The notes beneath the pieces are model-generated. The model was not told the origin of the DNA. It searched no databases and saw only the letters and a program-made list of their open reading frames with translations. A stretch of DNA of 16,840 nucleotides from the NCBI GenBank assembly GCA_938048925.1, contig CALITV010000210.1, forward strand, positions 1 through 16,840, written 5' to 3'. Numbering within the stretch: position 1 is the stretch's first letter; every line of letters starts with the position of its first letter. The position numbers and the translations under genes are program-made. This document shows positions 1-6,873 of this stretch, piece by piece. This DNA is from an uncultured bacterium. GTDB taxonomy: Bacteria > UBP6 > UBA1177 > JAKLFG01.

Positions 1-642
1 CTCCTTCTTGAAGGTGAACAGCGAGAGTTCCGACTGTTCCAACTGTTTCTTGAGGTTGATGCTCTGCTCCGAAAGCCACTTCGCGGCGTCCCGCGTTGCG
101 AGGTACCGTTTCTCTATGTTGAACTCAATGTATGCCGTGGCCACACTGTTCGCGAGAAACGCCGCAACCTCCGGATCGGGATCGGAGACGCTCACCTGCA
201 CGATGTTTGAATTCTTCTGCGGTTCGACCGTTATTTTTCCTTGGAGAATCGCCACCGTATCGACATTCTGCATCTCGGCCGGATCTTCGAACTGGTCTGC
301 TCGTATCCCGAACAACTCGAGTGCATGCTCATGCGAGAGCCCCTCGATCACCTTGGCGCTCACCGAGCGGCTCTTGATTATCTCGTACTGGGTCGCCGCG
401 TATTCCTTGCTCGCCCAGTAGTAATCAGCCCCCGATGAAGTGACCGCCTCGACACGGCGACCGAGGATATTCTCTTCCTTGGGATCCATCTCGAGCATCA
501 CCGTCGCCCGATAGATCCGTGGCGCCTTATAGAGATAGGCGGCTGTAAGAGTAAGCGTGACGACGACGATACCGGCAAAAAGATAGAGGTGCTTGACGAG
601 AAGCAGGTAGAATTGCTTGATGTCAAACTCTTTCGCGCCCAT
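1..642 (-). CDS. Polysaccharide chain-length determinant (Wzz/GumC-type PCP), partial
   Basis: The N-terminal 214 codons of a polysaccharide co-polymerase; the rest lies beyond base 1. These inner-membrane proteins control chain length of exported polysaccharide and contact the outer-membrane OPX protein. A transmembrane helix is visible at about residues 17-38, preceded by a short cytoplasmic segment. The following periplasmic region shows features typical of the Wzz family: a stretch around residues 40-60 (RIYRATVMLEMDP), the region around 'NSNIVQVSVSDPDPEVAA' and then AYIEFNIEKR leading into a helical segment. It starts at an ATG 7 bases after the stop of the OPX gene, with only a weak ribosome site, suggesting coupled translation. 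Whether a BY-kinase domain is fused at the C-terminus cannot be seen. Confidence 0.9.
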   Translation of the reverse strand, partial: MGAKEFDIKQFYLLLVKHLYLFAGIVVVTLTLTAAYLYKAPRIYRATVMLEMDPKEENILGRRVEAVTSSGADYYWASKEYAATQYEIIKSRSVSAKVIEGLSHEHALELFGIRADQFEDPAEMQNVDTVAILQGKITVEPQKNSNIVQVSVSDPDPEVAAFLANSVATAYIEFNIEKRYLATRDAAKWLSEQSINLKKQLEQSELSLFTFKKE

Positions 643-649
643 CACACCG

Positions 650-1321
650 TCAGAAAAAACGCTCCCGCACAAACACTATGTCATCAGGCAACAGGTAGAA
701 GGTTTCTGCCTTTCCCGACAACATCGCTTCGATGTCAACGGTAAACCTGACCTCCTGCCCCGACTCGTCCCGCCGAGTTACCACGACATTGTTGATGTCG
801 GCCATATTGGTGAATCCCCCGGCAAGCGCGACCGCCTCGACGACGCTCAACCGGTGAATGATCGGTATTTTCCCCGCGTTCTTCACCTGTCCCAACACGA
901 ATACCCGGCGGCTGTTGAACTCCTTGACGAACACCGAAACCTGCGGATCGCGGATAAATCCTTCCCGCAGGCGCTCCGCTATCCTTTCAGCAAGCGAGAA
1001 GTTCGTCATCCCTTTTATCGTCAATTCTCCGATAAACGGGAAGACAATGAATCCCTCGGGACTCACCTGATAGGTCCCGCTCAGCTCTTTTTCTCCATAC
1101 ACCGTTATCTGCAGCAAATCTCCGGGACCGATGACCCCCGATTGGAGAACTCCGGCGTCCGGCTCTTGGGCAACTGCGGCTTTCTTCGCCGGTGCTCCCG
1201 GTCCCTCCGGGCCCCCCTCCGTTCCACCGTCCTGCATTATCTTGAAGGTACACGAGGAGGCAGTCAGGACAAAGAGTGCGCCGAGCGCCGAGGCGAAGAG
1301 GATGACACCGCGACGCACCAT
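650..1321 (-). CDS. Short OPX (Wza-type) polysaccharide export lipoprotein
   Basis: A 223-residue outer-membrane polysaccharide export protein. The N-terminus is a lipoprotein signal (MVRRG, hydrophobic core, TASSC with the lipidated Cys at 24). A Gly/Pro/Ala-rich linker is followed by a Poly_export domain (about 62-133, beginning IGPGDLLQITVYGEKEL and containing SPEGFIVFPFIGEL) and one SLBB domain (about 138-190, RRVFVLGQVKNAGKIP). The protein stops right after a final strand (LLPDDIVFV), so it has neither the second SLBB domain nor the C-terminal amphipathic helix that forms the outer-membrane pore in E. coli Wza (about 380 residues). An upstream in-frame start at 1414 would place 31 residues before the signal peptide and overlap the preceding gene, so I chose the ATG at 1321, 7 bases after that gene's stop. 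Secretion probably depends on the neighbouring beta-barrel. Confidence 0.9.
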   Translation of the reverse strand: MVRRGVILFASALGALFVLTASSCTFKIMQDGGTEGGPEGPGAPAKKAAVAQEPDAGVLQSGVIGPGDLLQITVYGEKELSGTYQVSPEGFIVFPFIGELTIKGMTNFSLAERIAERLREGFIRDPQVSVFVKEFNSRRVFVLGQVKNAGKIPIIHRLSVVEAVALAGGFTNMADINNVVVTRRDESGQEVRFTVDIEAMLSGKAETFYLLPDDIVFVRERFF

Positions 1322-1328
1322 GGCCACA

Positions 1329-2744
1329 TCAATAATCGGCCGTAAGCGTAAGAAGCACGCGATGATCCATATAGTCATAGTAGGTGGTATAGGTGACATC
1401 GGTTGACGCAGCACCCGTCACCACGACCTGTTGTGAGCTGTAATAGGGTGTTTGTCGCGTTTCGAAGGTATACTGCAACGCCAAGCCGAGCCAACGGAGG
1501 AAATTATATGATATCGTTGGCTGGACGCGTATCAGATGATCTTGACGCGAGAGGCTCTGCTGATTGGTGGTGACGGTTTTCACCGCGCCCGTCGTCGGGT
1601 CTGGAGGAGTTATCTCGACCATATTTTGAATGGGGTAGCGGACATTGTTGCCGTAGTCGTAGTGGCTGTAACTCGCATCGAGTTTGAGAAGCAAACGATT
1701 AAAGAACTTTTGCACCACTTCAAGGTATGCCTTGTCGAGCGTATAGTATTGGAAAACGGGGATCGGCATGAGGGTGCGCACATACCCCAATCTGAGGAGT
1801 GTGTTTTGCGAGTGTTTGAAAACGAACTCGACACCAGCCACCCCATCGTGATGCATCTCTTTCGAGAATGAATTCGTATAGCCGCCGGAAAGTTTCAGAG
1901 ATATCTTCGATGTCAACTGGCCGAGCGCACCGACAAAGACCGACAACGGCATCGCCCGTTGCTCATCACGGTAATCTCCGGCATTGAAATAGTCTTGGTA
2001 GATAAAAGAGGCATTGAAGAAGGCCCCTGTCTTCGGGAGAAACTTCCACTGACCGTAGAGAGAATTACGGGAGTTCCAGAAGTTATGCTTGCTGAACAGA
2101 GACTCTTCGAAGTAATTGAGTTGTATGCCTGATGATATCTTGAGGCTGAGCGTGTCTTCCGTGTTTTTTACATAGAGCGACAGCAAAAAATCCTCGAACA
2201 GGTTGGTGTGAAGTCCGTTCTCGATGGCTATCTGATCGGGACGGTTGTCTCGGCGTAGACCATTCGACGCCTGCACGATAACGTTGCCGTCCTTGTTGAA
2301 TTCGCCCAGAATATTGGTATCGAAATGAAGAGAAGAAAGCGTCGAGTAATGTTCGAAGGTTTTTTTGTCCTCGAGACCGCTGTAGAGATCGTAAGAAAGG
2401 GCAAGCGCCATGCCCAAGGTTTTTTCTCTGTCGTCTATCTTTGCTCGAAGGGCGGGAGCAAAACGTATGATTAAGTCGCCTGTATCGGAAAAGGTATAAT
2501 TCCGAGAGGGATCGAAATTATCAACGAAAGTGGAGCGTTCCGATATTCTGTTGATATTGGTGTCGTATTCCGAGGCAAGAGAAAGATGAAGATTCAACAA
2601 GGCCGTTTCCGACAATCTGAATCCCGTCTGTTGGACGGCAACACCTTCGCTCTCCGCACCGCATAGGATATCCGTCCACAAAAACAAACATCCCGTCATG
2701 AACATAAACACTATGCGTGGGAAAACAAGCATCGGCATCAACAC
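1329..2744 (-). CDS. Outer-membrane beta-barrel protein, probable partner of the OPX exporter
   Basis: A 471-residue exported protein with a signal peptide (about 1-30, ending near CGAES) and then alternating aromatic/polar strands over the whole length, for example LNLHLSLASEYDTNI, LGMALALSYDLYSG and a last strand VLLTLTADY ending in an aromatic residue, as in outer-membrane barrels. No other domain is visible. Its position immediately before a short OPX gene (7-base gap) fits the beta-barrel porins (Wzp type) that supply the outer-membrane channel for OPX proteins without their own; that role is inferred from context and architecture. The start is a GTG at 2744 with AGG nine bases upstream; an ATG two codons later at 2738 is the alternative. 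The gene follows the 238-residue gene by 23 bases. Confidence 0.8.
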   Translation of the reverse strand: MLMPMLVFPRIVFMFMTGCLFLWTDILCGAESEGVAVQQTGFRLSETALLNLHLSLASEYDTNINRISERSTFVDNFDPSRNYTFSDTGDLIIRFAPALRAKIDDREKTLGMALALSYDLYSGLEDKKTFEHYSTLSSLHFDTNILGEFNKDGNVIVQASNGLRRDNRPDQIAIENGLHTNLFEDFLLSLYVKNTEDTLSLKISSGIQLNYFEESLFSKHNFWNSRNSLYGQWKFLPKTGAFFNASFIYQDYFNAGDYRDEQRAMPLSVFVGALGQLTSKISLKLSGGYTNSFSKEMHHDGVAGVEFVFKHSQNTLLRLGYVRTLMPIPVFQYYTLDKAYLEVVQKFFNRLLLKLDASYSHYDYGNNVRYPIQNMVEITPPDPTTGAVKTVTTNQQSLSRQDHLIRVQPTISYNFLRWLGLALQYTFETRQTPYYSSQQVVVTGAASTDVTYTTYYDYMDHRVLLTLTADY

Positions 2745-2767
2745 TCAACAAGGCCTGTCATTGTCTT

Positions 2768-3484
2768 TCATTTTTCTGGGCTAGCTTCGATAAAAGGAGG
2801 AATAGAAACCTGATCTCCATAATCGTTCACGATTTCGGGGGTCCCTCCCGTTTCTCCGGGAGTTTCGGCCGGACCACCGGGTGTATCGGTGCCGGCCCCG
2901 TCAGCAAGGTCTTCGGTCCCCAAGTTATTCGGATCGCGCTCCGTCGCCCAATCGGAGGTGAAATCCTGTCCCATCGCGTCTCCGATAGAGTCTTCCTCGC
3001 CATAGGTACCCGTCATATCCTTTTTTTGCTCCTTCTCCACGGTGGAGCGATTGTCCACCCGCGTCAACTGACGAGGACACGCTTGCGCGTCAATGAAGGC
3101 CTTCTCAGCGGCATCCGCAAGACCGCGTGTCAGCATCACCTGCGTCTGAGCCGCATCTTTTTTCTCGGCACGAATGAGATCGCTCATACGGTCTTTTGCG
3201 CTCTGAATGCTCGCCGCGATGCCCCGTATGGTTGCTAGGATGTCACCGAGACACACCTTCCATTTGATGTCCTTCTCTTCCACTGCCGCCGCCTGCATTT
3301 TCTTGACCGCCATCTCTATTGCACCGATCCGGGCCGCTTTTGCCTCCACCTCGGCGACCATCTGGTCTGCGGTCATGGTAACTTTCTTCTCTCTCAGTGG
3401 TTCGACGCCGGTGGGATCGGGCGCACCCTGCAAAAGAAGCGACCCTGCGCAAAGAAGAAAGAAGAACACCGTTCTCTTTTTCAT
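2768..3484 (-). CDS. Exported two-cysteine protein of unknown function
   Basis: A 238-residue protein that I do not recognise. It has a clear signal peptide (MKKRT, then a hydrophobic stretch to about residue 20). Residues 38-140 are Ala/Lys/Glu-rich and probably helical, with two cysteines (78 and 136) flanking the region and able to form a disulfide in the periplasm. Residues about 145-225 are acidic and rich in Gly, Pro and Thr, likely disordered; the C-terminus is SIPPFIEASPEK. It starts at an ATG with ACGGAG six bases upstream and begins 11 bases after the stop of the FHA-like/TonB gene, so it probably belongs to the motor operon as an accessory or regulatory periplasmic protein. It also lies 23 bases before the polysaccharide-export genes, so association with that unit is possible. 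Confidence 0.75.
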   Translation of the reverse strand: MKKRTVFFFLLCAGSLLLQGAPDPTGVEPLREKKVTMTADQMVAEVEAKAARIGAIEMAVKKMQAAAVEEKDIKWKVCLGDILATIRGIAASIQSAKDRMSDLIRAEKKDAAQTQVMLTRGLADAAEKAFIDAQACPRQLTRVDNRSTVEKEQKKDMTGTYGEEDSIGDAMGQDFTSDWATERDPNNLGTEDLADGAGTDTPGGPAETPGETGGTPEIVNDYGDQVSIPPFIEASPEK

Positions 3485-3495
3485 CGCTTGCTCCG

Positions 3496-4863
3496 TTAAT
3501 TGGCCGGCGAGAACACGAACGGAAAGGTCACCGAAGCGGGCGACTCAGGCTTTGGAAACCGCCAGCGGCTCACCACGCCCTTGATGCACGCGGCGACATC
3601 GGCATCTTTCATGGTATCTTCCGTTATCTCGACCATCTCGGCACGACCATCTTGGTTGATCATCCAAGTCACCGCAACCTTACCCTTCAATTGAGGGTTA
3701 GTTTTTAATGCCTTCTCATAGCATCTTTGAATAGCGGCGCTGTTCTGCTTCACTATCTTGACCACGCCTGCCTGATCGAGCGTACCCTCAACCTCCGGGG
3801 CACCTATCTTCGTGCTCGCAACGATTTCCTTCTCCTTCATTCCGCTGACCTTGACATTGCCGGAACTGGCGGCAACCTTGAGATCGTCAATCTTTGCCGA
3901 CTCGGTAGCGCCGGCGTCCCCTTTGCGACTCCGCTGTCCCGCATCGGTCGCGATGCCGATCTGTTTGACGCCGGACAAGGCGGAGTCTATATCTCGATCT
4001 TTTCCCCCCTCTCCCAAAACATCAGAGATGATTCCCGCCGAACCGTCACCACCCGCAGAGCCAATGAGTTTCAAAAGACCGACTCCTGCCACTTTCTTCT
4101 TCAACTCAGCGATACGCATCTCCTCTTCCCTCGCGCGGGTCGCCGCGTCGCGCGGTCCTTTCTTCTTCTTTGACACATCTTCGCCGCCCGATGTTTCTTC
4201 TTTTTTGGCGGCCGTCGCCGTTCCTTCCATCTCGGTTGTCTTTTTTTCTTCGATCGGCTTCTCCTCTATGGGAGGCATCTCAGGAGCAATGAGGCGTGCA
4301 AAGCGGTTGTCTATCTGGTCAAGCGCCTTCGGGGCGGGGTCGGGCAATCCATACATCCAATAAAGAAACGCAAAACCTATCAAAAATACAGAGGCATGTA
4401 TCGCCGCAAGCGGCCAATCTATCATCTGCGTCCATGATCCCCGTATCGAGCGGGGTAACCGGAGTTTCGGAGGCCGTGCCGGCGGCACGACGAACTGAAA
4501 TAGAACTATGGCGCTCCCCACCAACACTTTACCGCGCGCATCGGTTGAGAGCGGAAGAATATACGCATGTCCCCGTTTCTTGAGAAGACCTTTCTTGATA
4601 ACCTCTTCTATCTCTATCACTTTTCCCTTCAGGAATACCTTCCCGCTCATGTTTTCCATTACTACGAGCTCATATCTTCCCGATTTATAATAGAAAATCG
4701 GGAACTTGCTCGGGAGACTCGAAGAGGGAACAACGAAATGCGCCTTGGAGGTATCGCCGACATAGATCGTTTCCGGTTTGCGGAAGACCTGCTCGTCGAT
4801 GATTTTGCCGTTATAGATGACGCCGACGCGCAGCACCTTTTCAGTTGCAACGTTCTGAGTCAT
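3496..4863 (-). CDS. Inner-membrane FHA-like / AgmX-PglI TonB-type protein (GltG-like)
   Basis: A 455-residue protein with three parts. Residues about 10-125 form a cytoplasmic beta-rich domain like the FHA-type N-terminus of gliding protein GltG relatives, ending in RGKVLVGSAIVLFQFVVPP. One transmembrane helix spans about 151-172. A charged Lys/Glu/Pro periplasmic linker leads to a C-terminal domain at about 363-452 with the signature of the AgmX/PglI C-terminal (TonB-like) family: IQRCYEKALKTNPQLKGKV, DGRAEMVEITEDTM, ACIKGVVSRWRFPKPE and FPFVF, including the conserved cysteine pair Cys381/Cys426. By family analogy it would carry the energy of the ExbB/ExbD complex across the periplasm. The ATG start at 4863 has AGAAGAGG five bases upstream. 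The preceding 160-base gap holds a strong hairpin and a 12-codon ORF overlapping this start. GltG identity is inferred from domain order. Confidence 0.85.
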   Translation of the reverse strand: MTQNVATEKVLRVGVIYNGKIIDEQVFRKPETIYVGDTSKAHFVVPSSSLPSKFPIFYYKSGRYELVVMENMSGKVFLKGKVIEIEEVIKKGLLKKRGHAYILPLSTDARGKVLVGSAIVLFQFVVPPARPPKLRLPRSIRGSWTQMIDWPLAAIHASVFLIGFAFLYWMYGLPDPAPKALDQIDNRFARLIAPEMPPIEEKPIEEKKTTEMEGTATAAKKEETSGGEDVSKKKKGPRDAATRAREEEMRIAELKKKVAGVGLLKLIGSAGGDGSAGIISDVLGEGGKDRDIDSALSGVKQIGIATDAGQRSRKGDAGATESAKIDDLKVAASSGNVKVSGMKEKEIVASTKIGAPEVEGTLDQAGVVKIVKQNSAAIQRCYEKALKTNPQLKGKVAVTWMINQDGRAEMVEITEDTMKDADVAACIKGVVSRWRFPKPESPASVTFPFVFSPAN

Positions 4864-4898
4864 GACAACCTCTTCTTTTGCGTAAGGAAACCGCTCAT
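4860..4898 (-). CDS. Possible 12-codon leader ORF before the FHA-like/TonB gene
   Basis: A tiny ORF (MSGFLTQKKRLS) begins at an ATG preceded by GGAGG, three bases away, and ends in a TGA that overlaps the next gene's ATG in the arrangement ATGA. This geometry would permit translational coupling. The Shine-Dalgarno spacing is short and the ORF may be chance, because GGAGG-like strings are common in this purine-rich mRNA strand. No function is claimed. Confidence 0.2.
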   Translation of the reverse strand: MSGFLTQKKRLS

Positions 4899-4927
4899 CT
4901 TCCTCCGACGCGGGACAGGCGCGGCAC

Positions 4928-4963
4928 GGGGGAGAGGTCTCTATTCGAGAAACACTCTCCCCC
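4928..4963. other. Strong imperfect stem-loop in the ExbD-TonB intergenic gap
   Basis: Read on the minus (mRNA) strand, a nine-pair outer arm GGGGGAGAG/CTCTCCCCC encloses a one-base bulge and a six-pair inner arm GTTTCT/AGAGAC around a five-base loop CGAAT. On the minus strand it is preceded by an A-rich stretch and followed by GTGCCGCG, with no U run, so it is not a classic terminator of the operon. On the plus strand it is followed by TCTTTTT, which would suit a terminator of antisense transcripts, but no plus-strand gene is seen. It may be an mRNA processing or stability element that sets motor-to-transducer ratios. Confidence 0.65.
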
Positions 4964-5024
4964 TCTTTTTAAGATTTTTCGCGCGCACTGCTTCGTCCCT
5001 TGTTCCGCTCGCCGTGTCGGCTCA

Positions 5025-5609
5025 TCAACCCTCCGGACTGGAGATCGTAAGGAACTTAAACTTGTTGAATTCCGCCTGTCCAGCCGTGTACATCACCTCG
5101 GTAAGAAGACGAAACGGGGTGTCGCCGTCCATGATAATGGTCGCAACGCCCAGCGTCTTGCCCGCCGATGGGTTCACCGCAGCGATACGGCGCTGTTTCT
5201 CCATGCCGTCGGCCAGCATCTTATTGAGAGGGATGATGAAGTAACCGTCTTCGCCGCCGCGCTTCTGGGAACCGTCCACCTTGCCGTCCTTCACCGCCAA
5301 CGCCATCGCGTTATCCACAAGGATCGCCGACTTCGAGACGGTTATGGTAACCGTCTGTTCTGGTTGCAACATTGTCTTACTCTTCACGAGATCGAGATCG
5401 GCCGACGGAGTAACCGCCACCGGATCGGTCGAATAGCTTTTCAGCAGGAACACAAGAAGAATAGTGAGAATGTCCATGAGAGAGGTAATCGTCAATTTAG
5501 GCGGTCTCTCCAGCCGCCCTCCCTTCTTCCCCGCCTTTTTTTTGGCGAGCATCTCTTGCTCGTATGTTTCCGAGAGAATCTCGTAGGTCTGTTTTTGCTC
5601 TTCTGCCAT
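5025..5609 (-). CDS. ExbD/TolR-type biopolymer transport protein (Asp-containing copy)
   Basis: A 194-residue single-pass inner-membrane protein. A charged 38-residue cytoplasmic N-terminus (lysine-rich around 23-31) leads into a membrane helix at about 39-58 (LTITSLMDILTILLVFLL). Asp46 sits where ExbD Asp25 / TolR Asp23 carries protons. The usual N-x-T-P motif just before it is replaced by T-I-T-S. The periplasmic part (about 60-194) has the ExbD/TolR-like fold pattern ending with an amphipathic segment and FNKFKFLTISSPEG. With ExbB it would form a proton-driven motor. The ATG start has AGGGAGGA four bases upstream; the gap to the preceding ExbD gene is 11 bases. After its stop comes a 160-base gap with a strong hairpin. 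Confidence 0.9.
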   Translation of the reverse strand: MAEEQKQTYEILSETYEQEMLAKKKAGKKGGRLERPPKLTITSLMDILTILLVFLLKSYSTDPVAVTPSADLDLVKSKTMLQPEQTVTITVSKSAILVDNAMALAVKDGKVDGSQKRGGEDGYFIIPLNKMLADGMEKQRRIAAVNPSAGKTLGVATIIMDGDTPFRLLTEVMYTAGQAEFNKFKFLTISSPEG

Positions 5610-5620
5610 GCTATCCTCCC

Positions 5621-6169
5621 TTATGCCACGCCGGCGCTCAAGACGACATTCGGGAAGAGCGTCTTTTTCTTGTCGCCCTCCTTCTTCTCCCGAGAAGCGT
5701 CCATCACTTGGATGATATAGCGATATTTGATGTGCGACTCGGCCGTAATGATGATGTTCTCTTCCACCGGGTTCTCATCCTTGATGTCGGAGAGCATCTG
5801 GCTCAAGCGATCGTAGTCGTACACCTTGCCGGGGACCGGTTTGCCGTCAACGACCTCCTCGCCGTCCTTTTTGGGGATCGTCGGCCCCAGCGGATCATCC
5901 TTGTTCTCGATCACTTGATCCCGCGCATAGAGGTGGAACCCGCGGTCGGTGAGGGCAATGGTCAGTTTGAGCGGCTTTTCATCGGGAGCTTGGTCGGGTG
6001 GCGTCACCTCGCTCGACGGACCGATCTGAGGCGTCGCCACATTGATGACCGCCAGTTTCAGTGTCTCCATGGCCGTGATGAGAAGCGGGATGAGAATGAG
6101 AATGAGATTCATCGCCGGGATGAGATTGACATCGGTATCGGGCTCCAGTTCTTTTCTTTTTCTTGCCAT
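5621..6169 (-). CDS. ExbD/TolR-type protein with Asn in place of the catalytic Asp
   Basis: A 182-residue single-pass inner-membrane protein of the ExbD/TolR family. The membrane helix is at about 14-36, beginning VNLIPAMNLILILIPLL. It aligns without gaps to E. coli ExbD INVTPFIDVMLVLLIIF, so Asn21 (codon AAT) stands at the position of the essential proton-binding Asp25, while the conserved N and P before it are kept. The periplasmic domain (about 66-180) contains the usual strand/helix pattern, with an insertion (IPKKDGEEVVDGKPVPG) and a segment NIIITAESHIKYRYIIQVMDASRE typical of the family's C-terminal part. It starts at an ATG with AGGAGG seven bases upstream, 23 bases after the ExbB stop. 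It probably forms a mixed dimer with the other ExbD inside one ExbB ring; that is inference. Confidence 0.9.
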   Translation of the reverse strand: MARKRKELEPDTDVNLIPAMNLILILIPLLITAMETLKLAVINVATPQIGPSSEVTPPDQAPDEKPLKLTIALTDRGFHLYARDQVIENKDDPLGPTIPKKDGEEVVDGKPVPGKVYDYDRLSQMLSDIKDENPVEENIIITAESHIKYRYIIQVMDASREKKEGDKKKTLFPNVVLSAGVA

Positions 6170-6192
6170 AGGAAAACCTCCTATTTAATGGG

Positions 6193-6840
6193 TTAGCCCT
6201 CGGTCACCGTCCCCTTCTCGCGCGAAACCAACAGGTTGACCAATTTAACCGAATAGAGATCGATGTCGTTGAAGATTTTGCCTTCGAGCGACTTGATGAG
6301 CATATGAATGAACATCCCGGGGATCGCGACGCCGAGACCGAAACCGGTCGTGTTCATCGCGATGGAGATGCCGCTGGCGAGAAGCGCCGATTTCTGCTCG
6401 GGCGCCGCGTGTGCAACGGCATCGAACGCTTGGATCAGCCCTTGAATGGTGCCCAGCAGTCCAAGCATTGTCGCCATGTTGAAGACGACCGCGACCGTGT
6501 CGGTGAGTTTCTTGACCTTGGGGGTGTACTCAAGAACCGTCTCATCAATGGCGTTCTGAATCTCGAGTTCACCGCGGTTCGCGCGGCTGAGGCCCGCTTT
6601 GAGCACATTGGCGAGCGCCGCATCGCCGGCGGCCGAGCAGAGTTTGATCGCCTTGTCAACATTGTTGGCCATGACGAGTTTCTGGATCTGCTTCATCAGG
6701 TTGGCGCCGTTGGTGTTGAACTTAAGGAGAAGGAAGAGAAACTTGTAGATGGCGACGCCGATGATGTAGAGGCCGCACATCGCGATGAAGTGCATGAACA
6801 TACCGCCCTCGCGGTAAAACTGAGCAAACGATTGAATCAT
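6193..6840 (-). CDS. ExbB/TolQ/AglR-type motor channel protein
   Basis: A 215-residue inner-membrane protein with three transmembrane helices at about 14-39, 115-140 and 155-185. The family signatures are present: MLGLLGTIQGLIQAF in helix 2 and TTGFGLGVAIPGMFIHML in helix 3. Thr131 and Thr165 match the pore threonines of ExbB (Thr148, Thr181 in E. coli). The conserved glutamate of helix 3 (Glu176 in E. coli) aligns with Ile160, so the pore is atypical. The length is near that of short TolQ/ExbB proteins. The ATG start has GGAGG seven bases upstream. Two ExbD genes follow directly, and the order small exported protein-ExbB-ExbD-ExbD-TonB-like protein supports a dedicated motor operon. Confidence 0.93.
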   Translation of the reverse strand: MIQSFAQFYREGGMFMHFIAMCGLYIIGVAIYKFLFLLLKFNTNGANLMKQIQKLVMANNVDKAIKLCSAAGDAALANVLKAGLSRANRGELEIQNAIDETVLEYTPKVKKLTDTVAVVFNMATMLGLLGTIQGLIQAFDAVAHAAPEQKSALLASGISIAMNTTGFGLGVAIPGMFIHMLIKSLEGKIFNDIDLYSVKLVNLLVSREKGTVTEG

Positions 6841-6873
6841 GACGAAACCTCCGTCAAAACAAGGTGAATATAC

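Noticed and set aside
650..1414. Longer version of the OPX lipoprotein starting at 1414
   Set aside because: It would overlap the end of the beta-barrel gene and bury the lipoprotein signal peptide 31 residues in.
4928..4970. Rho-independent terminator on the plus strand
   Set aside because: The hairpin plus TCTTTTT fits the shape, but no plus-strand gene precedes it, so I list the structure as a stem-loop without calling it a terminator.
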